A stretch of 64,000 bases of DNA from Crocinitomicaceae bacterium. Its GTDB lineage: Bacteria > Bacteroidota > Bacteroidia > Flavobacteriales_D > Crocinitomicaceae. Each line of letters starts with the position of its first letter. Position 1 is the first letter of the stretch. The stretch spans positions 62,001 through 126,000 of the forward strand of contig JAHEMR010000034.1 in NCBI GenBank assembly GCA_024643545.1, in the 5' to 3' direction. This document shows positions 19,391 through 28,711 of the stretch, piece after piece. The position numbers and the translations under genes are program-made. Under the pieces are notes generated by a model. That model saw nothing but the letters and a program-made list of their open reading frames with translations. It did no database searches and was not told the origin of the DNA.

Positions 19391-19398
19391 CAAAACTA
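19391..19398 (-). promoter_or_regulatory. Promoter -7 element TAGTTTTG
   Basis: An exact TAnnTTTG match on the minus strand, 31 bases before the FISUMP lipoprotein gene. It could drive the lipoprotein-propeller-transpeptidase set separately from the genes upstream. Confidence 0.4.
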
Positions 19399-19417
19399 AA
19401 AATTGACAACTCTAAAC

Positions 19418-19741
19418 TTAATCAAGAGTATAAACACCCGCTCTCAAAATACAGCAGTCCTTTGCATCCTTTACGGTAACCGTTGCTTTTTTACCACTCA
19501 CAACAATTGCAATGTTTTTATCCTTTGAAAAGTATTTATTCGGAGCAGTGGATGTAAACAAAAAACTTAAGGGAGCCTCGCATTCACAATTGAAATGCAT
19601 TGGATTCACAAAGACCTCATAGAGACCATTTTCACCTGTATCCATCAAAACGAATTCATTCATCTTAGCATCCGTAAACTGTTGTGCTGAAACATCTTGC
19701 ACGGATACTAACAGGCAAAAGAAATAGAAAATAATTTTCAT
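19418..19741 (-). CDS. Small exported protein, unknown
   Basis: A 107-residue protein with a signal peptide ending near VSAQQ. The mature part has four cysteines arranged as CEC and CC (HFNCECEAP and KDCCILR), which may form disulfides in the periplasm. No family recognised. It follows the gene at 19764-20420 by 22 bases and is probably in the same operon as the FISUMP/MORN gene. Confidence 0.65.
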   Translation of the reverse strand: MKIIFYFFCLLVSVQDVSAQQFTDAKMNEFVLMDTGENGLYEVFVNPMHFNCECEAPLSFLFTSTAPNKYFSKDKNIAIVVSGKKATVTVKDAKDCCILRAGVYTLD

Positions 19742-19763
19742 TTGGAGTAAATATTGGTGTTAT

Positions 19764-20420
19764 TTATTTTTTCTTAAGCGTAATTTCTTTCGTATCACAT
19801 GCGCCATCGTAAACCAAGGAAATACCTTTCAATCCGAACACTTTGTGAAAAGAAAGTATGTAAACTGCGTCACCAATATATTCACTATATGTCCAAGATT
19901 GTGTTGATTGATCAAAATCAATTTCAACTTCCTGACCATTTACATTTTTAGAGAATGATTTTGGGTTAGCGGGAAAATGCATCACCATTTCATCATGCCA
20001 AAGCGATTTCTCATCTGTGTACCATTTTAAAGGAAAACTTGGGTCATTTGATTTCATCGTAGCTACCCAAATTCCATTGGCGTTTTTCTCAACTTTCACC
20101 ACCTTAACCCAGATGTTCATGGATGATTTATCTACTACGTAATCAGGTTCAATTTCTCCATCTTCTGACACAAGCATTTCACCATTTTCATCACACCTTC
20201 TTTCTTCCGTGGTATTTTGTTTGAATTTCAATTCATTATCCACTTTAAATAGCTCAGCCCAGAAAGAGGAGAATACAGGCATTTTATCCCTCACCTCTTC
20301 CACTTTTGGTGTTGCTTTTTCCACCTTTTGTTCTGACGTGTTTTTCTTTTTTTCTGGATTAGCATTTTGTCCACAAGAGACGATCAGCATTGAAACGATT
20401 ACGAATTGAAGTGTTTTCAT
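19764..20420 (-). CDS. Lipoprotein of unknown function
   Basis: A 218-residue protein with a lipoprotein signal (lipobox IVSC), a short charged linker rich in Lys and Glu, and a beta-rich domain with SFPLKWYTDEKSLWHDE. It starts 19 bases after the stop of the FISUMP/MORN gene and is probably co-transcribed with it. No family recognised. Confidence 0.7.
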   Translation of the reverse strand: MKTLQFVIVSMLIVSCGQNANPEKKKNTSEQKVEKATPKVEEVRDKMPVFSSFWAELFKVDNELKFKQNTTEERRCDENGEMLVSEDGEIEPDYVVDKSSMNIWVKVVKVEKNANGIWVATMKSNDPSFPLKWYTDEKSLWHDEMVMHFPANPKSFSKNVNGQEVEIDFDQSTQSWTYSEYIGDAVYILSFHKVFGLKGISLVYDGACDTKEITLKKK

Positions 20421-20439
20421 GATTTAGTTTTTTTTTAAG

Positions 20440-23400
20440 TTAATTTTTCACGCAACGCACGGCCATTCCAACGTTGTTTAAATATTCATCCGTTATTGGA
20501 CCATCGGTATATACATATCGGTATTCACTATACATATAGAACATTGGAATGGTGAATAAACTGTAGCTAATATATGATGAAACTACCCCATTGCTAGAGC
20601 GTCTTGAACTTGTCCAAAACTTCGTGTCAACATCGTTCATGTAGAAAGTGCCATCTTCAGATCTAAATTTACTAGGAAAAGCATTGAAACCGAAAAGATT
20701 GGTGCCGTTTTCTTTTCCCCATCCCGTTGTACTGCGTAACGTGTATGTGGCAACTTGTTTACTGTTATCATCATTTGATAACATTCTAAAAAGTGCACTT
20801 TGAGTATCGCTATAATCTATTCCTTGATTTTTTGCGTTCTCAATTTTCTGTTCCAACTGTTTTACTTTCGGTTGTGCGTCCTTCACCAATTGATCAAATT
20901 CTATGTGGCTCGGAATGTGCCATCCTTCCGGAGCCAATCCTCTTGGATCATTCAATGCTGCTGCGTTGTATAATTTTCCATATTTAGCGGCTGTCGTTGG
21001 ATCATTATTATAGTAGCACCACGCTGGATTTCCACTTCTCCATTCTGCAATGGTTCTAGCTTCTGGAATTTCATCCCCATTTCGAAAATGATCCACATTC
21101 AAATTCTCAGCCATCCAAATTTTATCACCTATTTTCACTTGTTTACAAACAAAAGGTTTTATGAATTCGCCATCCTTAAAATCACCGTCTAAAATTTTTC
21201 CAGATGCCAAGGTCATTTTACCTGTCCCATTTGGTCTATTTCCATCACATTGACCAACATATACATTTTTGTTTTTGAACGTAATTTTTCCGTTGGTTAA
21301 ATACCCATCTTCGAACTGTCCTTCGTAGCGACCAGCTTCACCAAACTCATTATCCTCAAGGATCACAAATACGCCAGAACCACTTGGGACAGATTCTTTC
21401 ATTTCTCCTTTATAAAAAGACCCATCTTCATATAAAATGTAATTCTGAACGTTGTTGACAAAACCGATTTTATCTTCCATCACTCCTCCATATCCATCTC
21501 CCTGAAGACAAGAAATATTTTCGTAATCCATGAAATAACTTAAATAAATACCATTTTTCATGACTTCATCGTTTTCGAAAAACCGTTTAAACAAAAGATT
21601 CAAATTCTCGGCATCTATATCGTCTGCATAGCTTTCCGGGACTCCCAATTCCTTTGTTAATTGTTTTCTTAAAAATGGAGCTACTTCATCGTATTTTTTC
21701 AAAAGACCGTACTCCTTTAGAATTAAGTTATCCCTAATCAATGCCAATTGACCCATTGTCAATGAATAATCTTCTGGTCCTTGATCTTCATTGTATTCAT
21801 TCTTAATCATTTTAACCGCTAATCCTGTCCCCATGTTTGACTCTCCACCAAGGATCATCTCTTTTTTACCCTTTGAAAAGGAAACAAATGCGGCTTTATC
21901 TCCAGAACTAGACTTATTCGATGTCCAAAAAGCAGCGATATCTTCGCCCGCGAGAAAACCACGTTGGTCTCTAAAACCAAGTGGAATTAATCCAAAATAA
22001 GCATTCGTTCCAAATTCATCGTCTTCATTTTCTTCTCCCCAAGAATAAGGACACTTTAAACTGTTTGCTGCAACGTTCACTCCACCGCAAAAAACGGCCA
22101 ATCTTTCATAATCTTTGGTTGATGGTATGCGGTACCCTTCAGGTAAAATTCCTCGTGGATCAGTTAATGCATAATAATTATAAAGCTTTCCTTTCTCGTA
22201 AAAATTCATTGAGTCGTTCTCGAAATAACACCAAGCTGGTTGGCGCGAACTAGTAGCTTGCGCCCATTCTTCTGGAGTTATTGCTTGAGGAATTACATCA
22301 CCGTTTAAAAAGTGACTAACCCTAAGGTTGTACCCTGTCCAATGTTGTTCATCAAATTCCTCAGTTGACAAAGTTAATTTCGTGAATAAACTTTGGTCCA
22401 AACCATAACCTATTTTACGACAAAACGCATGTAATTCCGAAATAACGCGATTGATTTCTGAAAGGGAACTAATACCCTTCCAATTTGGCGGTAATGTACT
22501 TTCGTAAAGGGGATCTAAGACGATGATTTCATCGCCATTAATTAATCCATCCTTGAGTACAGACAATAAGTCAGTTGTGTTTAATGCTTTTGATTCAACT
22601 AATTGATTAAACAACTCATTGTAATTACTCGACGCTTCCAAATACAGTGAATCTTCGTATTTGTCCTCCCCAGTAAAGGACATTAAGAACGTTCGATAGG
22701 CATTTAGGGTATTTTCAGATTTTGCTAATTCAAATTTATTATTTCGTTCATTTTTAACTAATTTTTGAAGCAAGGCTTCTACCTCTAACACTTTATCAGA
22801 ATCTGGGTATTTATTGAGATAGGCTTCATATTCATTCTGTGTGTTTAAACGTCTAGTCTGTTCAAAATCTTCAATCATCTTCACTTGACGTTCTTTTATA
22901 GTTAAATCAGTCAAGATAATATTGAATGTATTGTTGCCGAAAAACTCAAAATCAATCTGATAACCAGACTTTTCCTTCATTTTTTTATTCAATGCAGCCT
23001 GGAATTCGAAATCATTACAAATTAATTTTGAGCCAGGCTTGCCATAGTTAAAACGATAACTATTTTCCTTACCTGGTTTATAAAAGGATGAGTTATTTGA
23101 GAACATTGACACAATTTCTTCACTGATCTCTTCCAAGGAATATTTTTCGTTTTCTATCAAAACAACATCGCTAAAGTTTTTATTTAACCTTGGATTAATA
23201 GAAATACGAACCATATATTCTTTACCCCTCGAATCTCTTTCATAAAAATGAGTATAAATCGTATTTGACAACTGAATCACTTCATTGAATACATCGCTTC
23301 GGTTCGTTAAGTATCCGGAAACCAAGGTTGTTTGATTTAATCCTCCTACCAAATTAAGCGGTTTGGTGAAACCTACTTCGCTAAAATCAAATGCGTCTGT

Positions 23401-24231
23401 AAACACTAAATTGCATTGATCCGCCATACCCGAGGAAACTTTAGTTGACTTGAAATCTACTTGAAGATCAACCTTCAATGTTCGAACGATTAGCTGATTC
23501 AAGGTTTCCCTTTTTAATAGACCGTTCTCCTTCATGGCCAACTTAATTTCCTTGGAGAAATCGATTAAACTGATCCATTCAAACTGTTCCCCATATTCAC
23601 TTTTCAAAAGATTGAATTCTTCAAGGTACCTTGACCGAAAACTGGATTCATTTACAATTTGGGAGAAACCCTCTTCAGTTATAAATATTGGACAATAAAT
23701 GGCTTTTAGTTTATAACCAAAAAATGAATTGATGTTCTTTTTCAAATGAGAAGCCTCAAGTAAATCAGCTAATTTCTTCATGTCAACATCAATAAACCAT
23801 GAAACATGGTCCTTATTTGGTGATTGATCTTTGCCTGCATAAACGATGCTCACAATTGCTTCTTGACCTTGAAGTTCAATAAACTTGGAAATTTCACTTA
23901 CACCTTCCTTTAATTCTAATGCTGAAGGTTCAATAAATGGCACCGGTTTTATCTGAGCTAATCGAAGATTGGTGTTTTCTTGAACGCCCCTATATATGAG
24001 CTGATATAAAATCTGATACCTCGCTTTTTCAGCACTCTTTTTTTCGTTTTTCGTGAAATTATCTAATTGAAAATAGCCACTAAATTTACCCTTTGAAAAT
24101 CGATTCAATTGGGTAACTTCAAACGGTTCTTCCCAAGCTTTTTGACTTAGTACAACTGACGAAATAAATAATAATTGAAATATGAATATAAAATGAGTAA
24201 ATAATCGATTGGTGTATTTTTTAAAAATCAT
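20440..24231 (-). CDS. Large exported FISUMP and MORN-repeat protein
   Basis: This 1263-residue protein has a signal peptide ending in VVLSQ. The first 450 residues are unfamiliar; a helical stretch follows. A first FISUMP-like domain spans roughly 635-850 (HFLNGDVIP, PAWCYFEND, LYNYYALTDPRG, GYRIPS, FWTS). MORN repeats occupy about 935-1020 (YKGEMKESVPSGSG, YVGQCDGNRPNGTGKM). A second, better preserved FISUMP domain fills 1030-1263 (IWMAENLNVDHFRNGDEIP, PAWCYYNND, GWHIPS, FWTSS, VGMAVRCVKN). FISUMP domains are common in surface lipoproteins of Fibrobacter and Bacteroidota, with no known activity. There is no lipobox and no T9SS tail. It leads an operon with the two small exported proteins downstream. 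Confidence 0.85.
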   Translation of the reverse strand: MIFKKYTNRLFTHFIFIFQLLFISSVVLSQKAWEEPFEVTQLNRFSKGKFSGYFQLDNFTKNEKKSAEKARYQILYQLIYRGVQENTNLRLAQIKPVPFIEPSALELKEGVSEISKFIELQGQEAIVSIVYAGKDQSPNKDHVSWFIDVDMKKLADLLEASHLKKNINSFFGYKLKAIYCPIFITEEGFSQIVNESSFRSRYLEEFNLLKSEYGEQFEWISLIDFSKEIKLAMKENGLLKRETLNQLIVRTLKVDLQVDFKSTKVSSGMADQCNLVFTDAFDFSEVGFTKPLNLVGGLNQTTLVSGYLTNRSDVFNEVIQLSNTIYTHFYERDSRGKEYMVRISINPRLNKNFSDVVLIENEKYSLEEISEEIVSMFSNNSSFYKPGKENSYRFNYGKPGSKLICNDFEFQAALNKKMKEKSGYQIDFEFFGNNTFNIILTDLTIKERQVKMIEDFEQTRRLNTQNEYEAYLNKYPDSDKVLEVEALLQKLVKNERNNKFELAKSENTLNAYRTFLMSFTGEDKYEDSLYLEASSNYNELFNQLVESKALNTTDLLSVLKDGLINGDEIIVLDPLYESTLPPNWKGISSLSEINRVISELHAFCRKIGYGLDQSLFTKLTLSTEEFDEQHWTGYNLRVSHFLNGDVIPQAITPEEWAQATSSRQPAWCYFENDSMNFYEKGKLYNYYALTDPRGILPEGYRIPSTKDYERLAVFCGGVNVAANSLKCPYSWGEENEDDEFGTNAYFGLIPLGFRDQRGFLAGEDIAAFWTSNKSSSGDKAAFVSFSKGKKEMILGGESNMGTGLAVKMIKNEYNEDQGPEDYSLTMGQLALIRDNLILKEYGLLKKYDEVAPFLRKQLTKELGVPESYADDIDAENLNLLFKRFFENDEVMKNGIYLSYFMDYENISCLQGDGYGGVMEDKIGFVNNVQNYILYEDGSFYKGEMKESVPSGSGVFVILEDNEFGEAGRYEGQFEDGYLTNGKITFKNKNVYVGQCDGNRPNGTGKMTLASGKILDGDFKDGEFIKPFVCKQVKIGDKIWMAENLNVDHFRNGDEIPEARTIAEWRSGNPAWCYYNNDPTTAAKYGKLYNAAALNDPRGLAPEGWHIPSHIEFDQLVKDAQPKVKQLEQKIENAKNQGIDYSDTQSALFRMLSNDDNSKQVATYTLRSTTGWGKENGTNLFGFNAFPSKFRSEDGTFYMNDVDTKFWTSSRRSSNGVVSSYISYSLFTIPMFYMYSEYRYVYTDGPITDEYLNNVGMAVRCVKN

Positions 24232-24349
24232 AGCAATTTTCTTCGTTATTTAGGGTAATTAGGGGTTCTTTGAAGTTTTTAATAAACGTTTTTCAACTAA
24301 AAAACATATACTTCATAGAATCCATTTATGCCTATCAAACATGTTTACA

Positions 24350-24357
24350 CAAACTTA
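24350..24357 (-). promoter_or_regulatory. Promoter -7 element TAAGTTTG in the 24.2-24.5 kb gap
   Basis: The 303-base gap from 24232 to 24534 holds no gene. It contains this exact TAnnTTTG match on the minus strand, about 120 bases before the FISUMP/MORN start, next to the small palindrome AAACATGTTT. No clear terminator for the helicase gene upstream is seen. Confidence 0.4.
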
Positions 24358-24534
24358 CACTAATTATTTCGAAAGTAAAAATAACGGATTTTAAGGCCTG
24401 TTTTACATCCAAAAGTCTGACGAAAATCTTTTAGTATTCGAATTTATTCAGATAAAAATTGTGACAAGTATTTAAAAACACAATCACATACTAAGAACAT
24501 TTATTCTTATGCAGGAAAAAAACGATTTGTTTAT

Positions 24535-25854
24535 TTAGTTTCGTTTTCTTTTCGGTTTCCCGTATTTATCCATCATCGCCTTTTTATGGTCATAACGGAC
24601 ATTTACCTTTTTGTTTTTGGCTTTCTTTTCATGGAATGCTGGTCCAACCTCTCGCTTGGCAAGTTTCAAAAGTTTTCCCGGGATTTGAGTAACTGGTTTT
24701 TCGAATTCCAATAATTCATCGGTCATTTCCACTTCGCTTGGCACATCCGTAAATGAAAGCTCCCGTTGCATTAACAATTCAATTTTTGATAACGCATCTG
24801 CATCCTTCTCACTGACAAAGGTAATCGCCACACCCTTTTTATCTGCACGTCCTGTTCGACCAATGCGGTGAATGTAATTTTCTGGAATCTCCGGGATATC
24901 GAAATTGATGACATGCGTAACATCGGTAACATCAATACCGCGTGCAATAAGATCGGTAGCAATCAATACGCGAAAAACACCTGTTTGGAAATTTTGAACA
25001 CTGTTAAAACGGAAGTTTTGCGCTTTATTCGAGTGAATCACCCCAACTTCGTTTTGCAAGTACGTTTCCACCTCTTCAAATAGCATATCAGCGAGTACTC
25101 TCGATTGCACGAAAACCAATACTTTGGAGGAATCTACCGTATTTTCAAGTAAATGATGTAGCATCTGAACCTTCGACAAAAAGTTTGGAACTCGGTATCC
25201 AATTTGATCAATTTGTGCGAGTGCCGTACCGGAACGTGCTGCTTCTACGCGCACGGGAACAGTGAAGTTTGCATCTAGAAAATCAGAGACTTCTTCCGAT
25301 AAGGTCGCAGAGAACACCATATTTTGGCGTTTTACTGGCAAGAATTCAAATATTCGCAAGAGCTGCGCGCGAAATCCTAAACTTAAGGTTTCATCTACCT
25401 CATCGATGACAACTTTCTTCGCGTGCTTTAATTGCAGTGATCCATTAGCCGCCAAATCGAGAATTCTACCAGGAGTTCCAACAAGGACATCTAATCCTTG
25501 AAGAACCATTGCTGCTTGGGTATTCATGTTCGTCCCACCATAAACACCACCAACGGCAACGTTCATATATGGCGTTAACTTTTCAACTTCACGAACTACT
25601 TGAGCAACTAACTCACGCGTTGGAACAATGATGAGAATCTGTGGATGTGGCTCTTTGGAAAATTTCCACATGCACAAACATGGAAGAATGTAAGCTAATG
25701 TTTTCCCCGTTCCTGTTTGGGCTATACCAATGGTATCTTTTCCAGACATCATCACGTTGAAACTTGCTGCTTGAATGGTTGTTGGCGTTGTGTAGCCTAA
25801 ATCATCTAAGGCATTCCAAAGTGGTTTCTTTAAGTTTAAGTCACGAAAAGTCAT
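24535..25854 (-). CDS. DEAD-box-family RNA helicase (RhlE-like) with DEVD motif
   Basis: All helicase motifs are present: a Q-motif (FRDLNLKKPL to PTTIQ), motif I AQTGTGKT at 45-52, PTREL at 78-82, TPGR near 127, SAT, ARGID and HRIGRTGR. Motif II reads DEVD at 151-154 instead of DEAD. The C-terminus is a short basic tail. Such proteins unwind short RNA duplexes in ribosome assembly or mRNA decay. I use the ATG at 25854 (439 residues); the longer frame starts at a TTG that lies within the promoter -7 element. It appears to be a single-gene unit. Confidence 0.93.
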   Translation of the reverse strand: MTFRDLNLKKPLWNALDDLGYTTPTTIQAASFNVMMSGKDTIGIAQTGTGKTLAYILPCLCMWKFSKEPHPQILIIVPTRELVAQVVREVEKLTPYMNVAVGGVYGGTNMNTQAAMVLQGLDVLVGTPGRILDLAANGSLQLKHAKKVVIDEVDETLSLGFRAQLLRIFEFLPVKRQNMVFSATLSEEVSDFLDANFTVPVRVEAARSGTALAQIDQIGYRVPNFLSKVQMLHHLLENTVDSSKVLVFVQSRVLADMLFEEVETYLQNEVGVIHSNKAQNFRFNSVQNFQTGVFRVLIATDLIARGIDVTDVTHVINFDIPEIPENYIHRIGRTGRADKKGVAITFVSEKDADALSKIELLMQRELSFTDVPSEVEMTDELLEFEKPVTQIPGKLLKLAKREVGPAFHEKKAKNKKVNVRYDHKKAMMDKYGKPKRKRN

Positions 25855-25869
25855 GGGGAAAATTTTGCG

Positions 25870-25877
25870 CAAAGTTA
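25870..25877 (-). promoter_or_regulatory. Promoter -7 element TAACTTTG
   Basis: An exact TAnnTTTG match on the minus strand, 15 bases before the helicase ATG. It overlaps the TTG at 25872, which rules that codon out as a start on this transcript. Confidence 0.55.
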
Positions 25878-25906
25878 CGGAAAGAAATGACGCGAATCAT
25901 GATAAG

Positions 25907-26787
25907 CTACAATTCATTAGCTCTATTTCTAATGACTTGATTTATTGAATCTAATATTTCACTCAAGGTTATTGTATTTAATTCTAAGAAAGCAATCCAT
26001 TTTTTCCCTAAATCTTTTAGAGATGCTCCTAAATGGTATATCTTTTTTCCGTCAATAATTAAAACCGATCATGACTTCGGTCAAAAGAAATCCACTTTAT
26101 TTCACCATATTGCTCATTGGCTTTTGAAAGATCTAAACGTATTGATTTCGTTATAAACTTTGATAGCAATATAACCTTAACAGATTTCTTTTTTTTTGAC
26201 AAATGAATCAGCGTACTCTCATCAAAGTAATTATCAATCAAGATAATTTGTTCTTTCGCTGATCTAATTATTTGCTACGAAAAAGCATACGCATCAAAAA
26301 CTTGCCCTTCAAAAAATACTCCTTGAATTGGTAAGGATGCCGATTGAATTTGTAAATCTATTTCATGCATCTTTTTTGAAATTGTTTCCACATTATCTTC
26401 CAAACGATTCATTCGATTGTTTAATGCGTAACCTTTAAGTAAATAGTCCTTCAATATTCGGTTTGCCCAAATTCGAAAATGAGTTCCTTGAACTGATTTT
26501 ACGCGATAACCCACAGAAATAACTACATCGAGATTATAAAATTCAATTCTCCTTTTAACTTTTCTGCCTCCTTCGTTTTGAACTGTCAAGTAATCCTTGA
26601 CAGTTGCATTTTTACCTAATTCACTCTCCTTGAAGCAATTATTAATATGTAAACTAATATTTTGATTTGTTTGCTTGAATAGTCTTGACATTTGTTGCTG
26701 AGACAATCAAACCGTTTCGTCCTCAATTTTGACTTCGATGGATTCATTCAATGTATCGGATCGATACAACATCAATTCGTTTTTCAT
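25907..26787 (-). pseudogene. RhuM-family protein gene with three inactivating lesions
   Basis: Read on the minus strand from an ATG at 26787 to a TAG at 25907, the translation matches RhuM-type proteins along its whole length: ETV*LSQQQMSRLF, QNISLHINN, VVISVGYRVKSVQGTHFRIW, then the C-terminal module with IILIDNYFDE, SHDRF and YHLGASLKDLGKKW. Three lesions break it. A TGA at 26707-26709 replaces the conserved Trp of ETVWL. A TAG at 26275-26277 falls in the AYAFxx segment. One T is missing in the run at 26061-26064, shifting the frame after SHDRF. The open pieces are 26275-26706 and 26059-26241. Members of this family occur in genomic islands and prophages. The gene is dead but otherwise well preserved, so decay is recent. 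Confidence 0.88.
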
Positions 26788-26894
26788 GTTTTGTCGTTGC
26801 TGATTATCTCTAACCTAACGCAATTTCCAAAGCATTATTTTATGATCAACTGGATGAATTTGAAACGTAAATGTTTTGTATTGACTAGATCAAG

Positions 26895-28598
26895 CTATTT
26901 GATCAAAGTCAACTTCTCAACAAAATCACCGATTAAAGAATTACCGTAAACGACATACATTCCAGCTTCTAATTTTGACAAATCGAGCACTTGTCCTTTT
27001 GCGTACGGTTGCTCAAGCATTTTCTGGCCTGTAAGGGAATAAATAACGACTTCCCCTTCTTCCATTCCGTTAATAGTTAATTCTCCAATTGAAGGATTCG
27101 GGTACAATTCAATATTTCCTTGAACAGGTGATGAAAGTCCAACATATCCATTGATGTTCAACGTTGTATTTGTAATGATTGCCGGATTAAAATCAAAGTA
27201 GATATAGGCAGTATTTTTTATTTCCGAATTTAACGTCAAATTAGGTAGCTCCTTGATTTCGTAAGTGAAGTACCCTTGACTTCCTTCCAAACTATCAACA
27301 GATGGCAGTAATTGAATTCCACTAAATCGGAAAACTGCTTCTCTCGTAATCGGATCTACGGAATAACTTACGGGATGTTTTGAGCCTACAAATCGAAAAG
27401 TAGACAAATCCAAATTAGTCGAAAGCGTATCGCGAACCACGACATTCAAAGCAGGATAATTCCCGTCATTTTGAAAACGAACGGTATATTGCATGTTTTC
27501 TTGCACATCCGGTTGAATGTAGGTTGGCAACTGACATTGTTTATCATTCGGATCATATGAATTTAATACGGTTGCAGCGAATGCAGCATTGTTAAATTGC
27601 ACATCTAGCTCTCCTTGCGCAGAAACTGACGCGAAAAAGTTAAACAAGGTTCCCGCAGGCGTGTTTCCTGCAAAAGAACAAGGGAAATAATACATTTGAC
27701 ATCCAGATAAATAGGCTTCCAAAATCGTAACTGTATCATTTGCAAAAGTCGCATTCGGTAAAGAGGTCAAATCAGGAGTCACACCAGAAGGAATCGCTAT
27801 TTTGATGACACTATTCGCATAATTCCCACAGGAAACATTACACACTTGCACACTTACATTTCCATGTTGCAGTGGCGCCAAAAACTGAAATGCAGCAGCG
27901 GATGAAATTTCAAGGTCCGGAGTTAAGCCATTTCCTGCACATTCCAAGGTCATGTTCATTGGAACACCTAAAGCATGTCCAGTTGCATCAAAGGAATTAA
28001 TCGTGAAATCAGCAGATGTTTGAATGTATCCGTGATTTTGCAACCATGAATCACTAATGCCAACAGTATAAGGTGTTGCCGCAACATCCAACTCCGTGTA
28101 ATAGGCATTGCCAAATGAATTTTGTGGGTAAATTGTTGTGGTGACACCTACGTTATTTGTCACATCATAGGGAACATTTTGAAGAAAAGTAGCTGTTGGA
28201 TTCAACATGGAAATCACATTAAAAAACCCACAATTACTTGTATTTGTAATGACCCATTCAATGGTTGAACTTCCAGCAGGCTGTCCGGATGTCCCACTAG
28301 TTACCGTAACTAAAGCGTTATAAATTCCCGCTTGACTGTAATCGTGTTCGAAAATGTAACAATTTTGGCTATTTGGTGCAGAGAACACTGTCATATTCTC
28401 CGTATTTCCATCCATCCAATCCACCGAAATTTGCGCGCCTGATTCAGGCAGTGCGCCAGTTGTTGTGCAAACAGACATATTGGAATGACAACCAATTCCA
28501 GGGATGGAATTGTACATTAAGTTGATGGAATTAACTTGCCCAAAAAGGGAATAAAAACTGGAGATTAGGGTGAAAATGGAAAATAGTATTTTTTTCAT
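26895..28598 (-). CDS. T9SS type A secreted protein with DUF7619-like repeat domain
   Basis: The 567-residue protein has a signal peptide (to SLFGQ), a PKD/Ig-like N-terminal region, a central domain with SYDPNDKQC and YTVRFQNDGNYPALNVVVRD that matches the conserved domain often found just before the sorting signal in Bacteroidota surface proteins (DUF7619 in my recollection), and a type A tail with LYPNPSIGELTI, YSLTGQKM and LEAGMYVV. It should be delivered to the surface by T9SS. Its ligand or substrate is unknown. Confidence 0.85.
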   Translation of the reverse strand: MKKILFSIFTLISSFYSLFGQVNSINLMYNSIPGIGCHSNMSVCTTTGALPESGAQISVDWMDGNTENMTVFSAPNSQNCYIFEHDYSQAGIYNALVTVTSGTSGQPAGSSTIEWVITNTSNCGFFNVISMLNPTATFLQNVPYDVTNNVGVTTTIYPQNSFGNAYYTELDVAATPYTVGISDSWLQNHGYIQTSADFTINSFDATGHALGVPMNMTLECAGNGLTPDLEISSAAAFQFLAPLQHGNVSVQVCNVSCGNYANSVIKIAIPSGVTPDLTSLPNATFANDTVTILEAYLSGCQMYYFPCSFAGNTPAGTLFNFFASVSAQGELDVQFNNAAFAATVLNSYDPNDKQCQLPTYIQPDVQENMQYTVRFQNDGNYPALNVVVRDTLSTNLDLSTFRFVGSKHPVSYSVDPITREAVFRFSGIQLLPSVDSLEGSQGYFTYEIKELPNLTLNSEIKNTAYIYFDFNPAIITNTTLNINGYVGLSSPVQGNIELYPNPSIGELTINGMEEGEVVIYSLTGQKMLEQPYAKGQVLDLSKLEAGMYVVYGNSLIGDFVEKLTLIK

Positions 28599-28711
28599 TG
28601 TAGGAGATTTTAGTTCGTTTTTCAGACGCCTGACTTTTTGATAAGTTGCATTCTGAAAAATAATAAAGTGAACAAAAATGAATTTACTTACCTTTAGAAA
28701 AAAATAACAAA

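Noticed and set aside
26692-26949. Open frame of 85 codons on the plus strand
   Set aside because: It overlaps the dead RhuM gene and the end of the T9SS gene, with no recognisable domain or promoter; chance frame.
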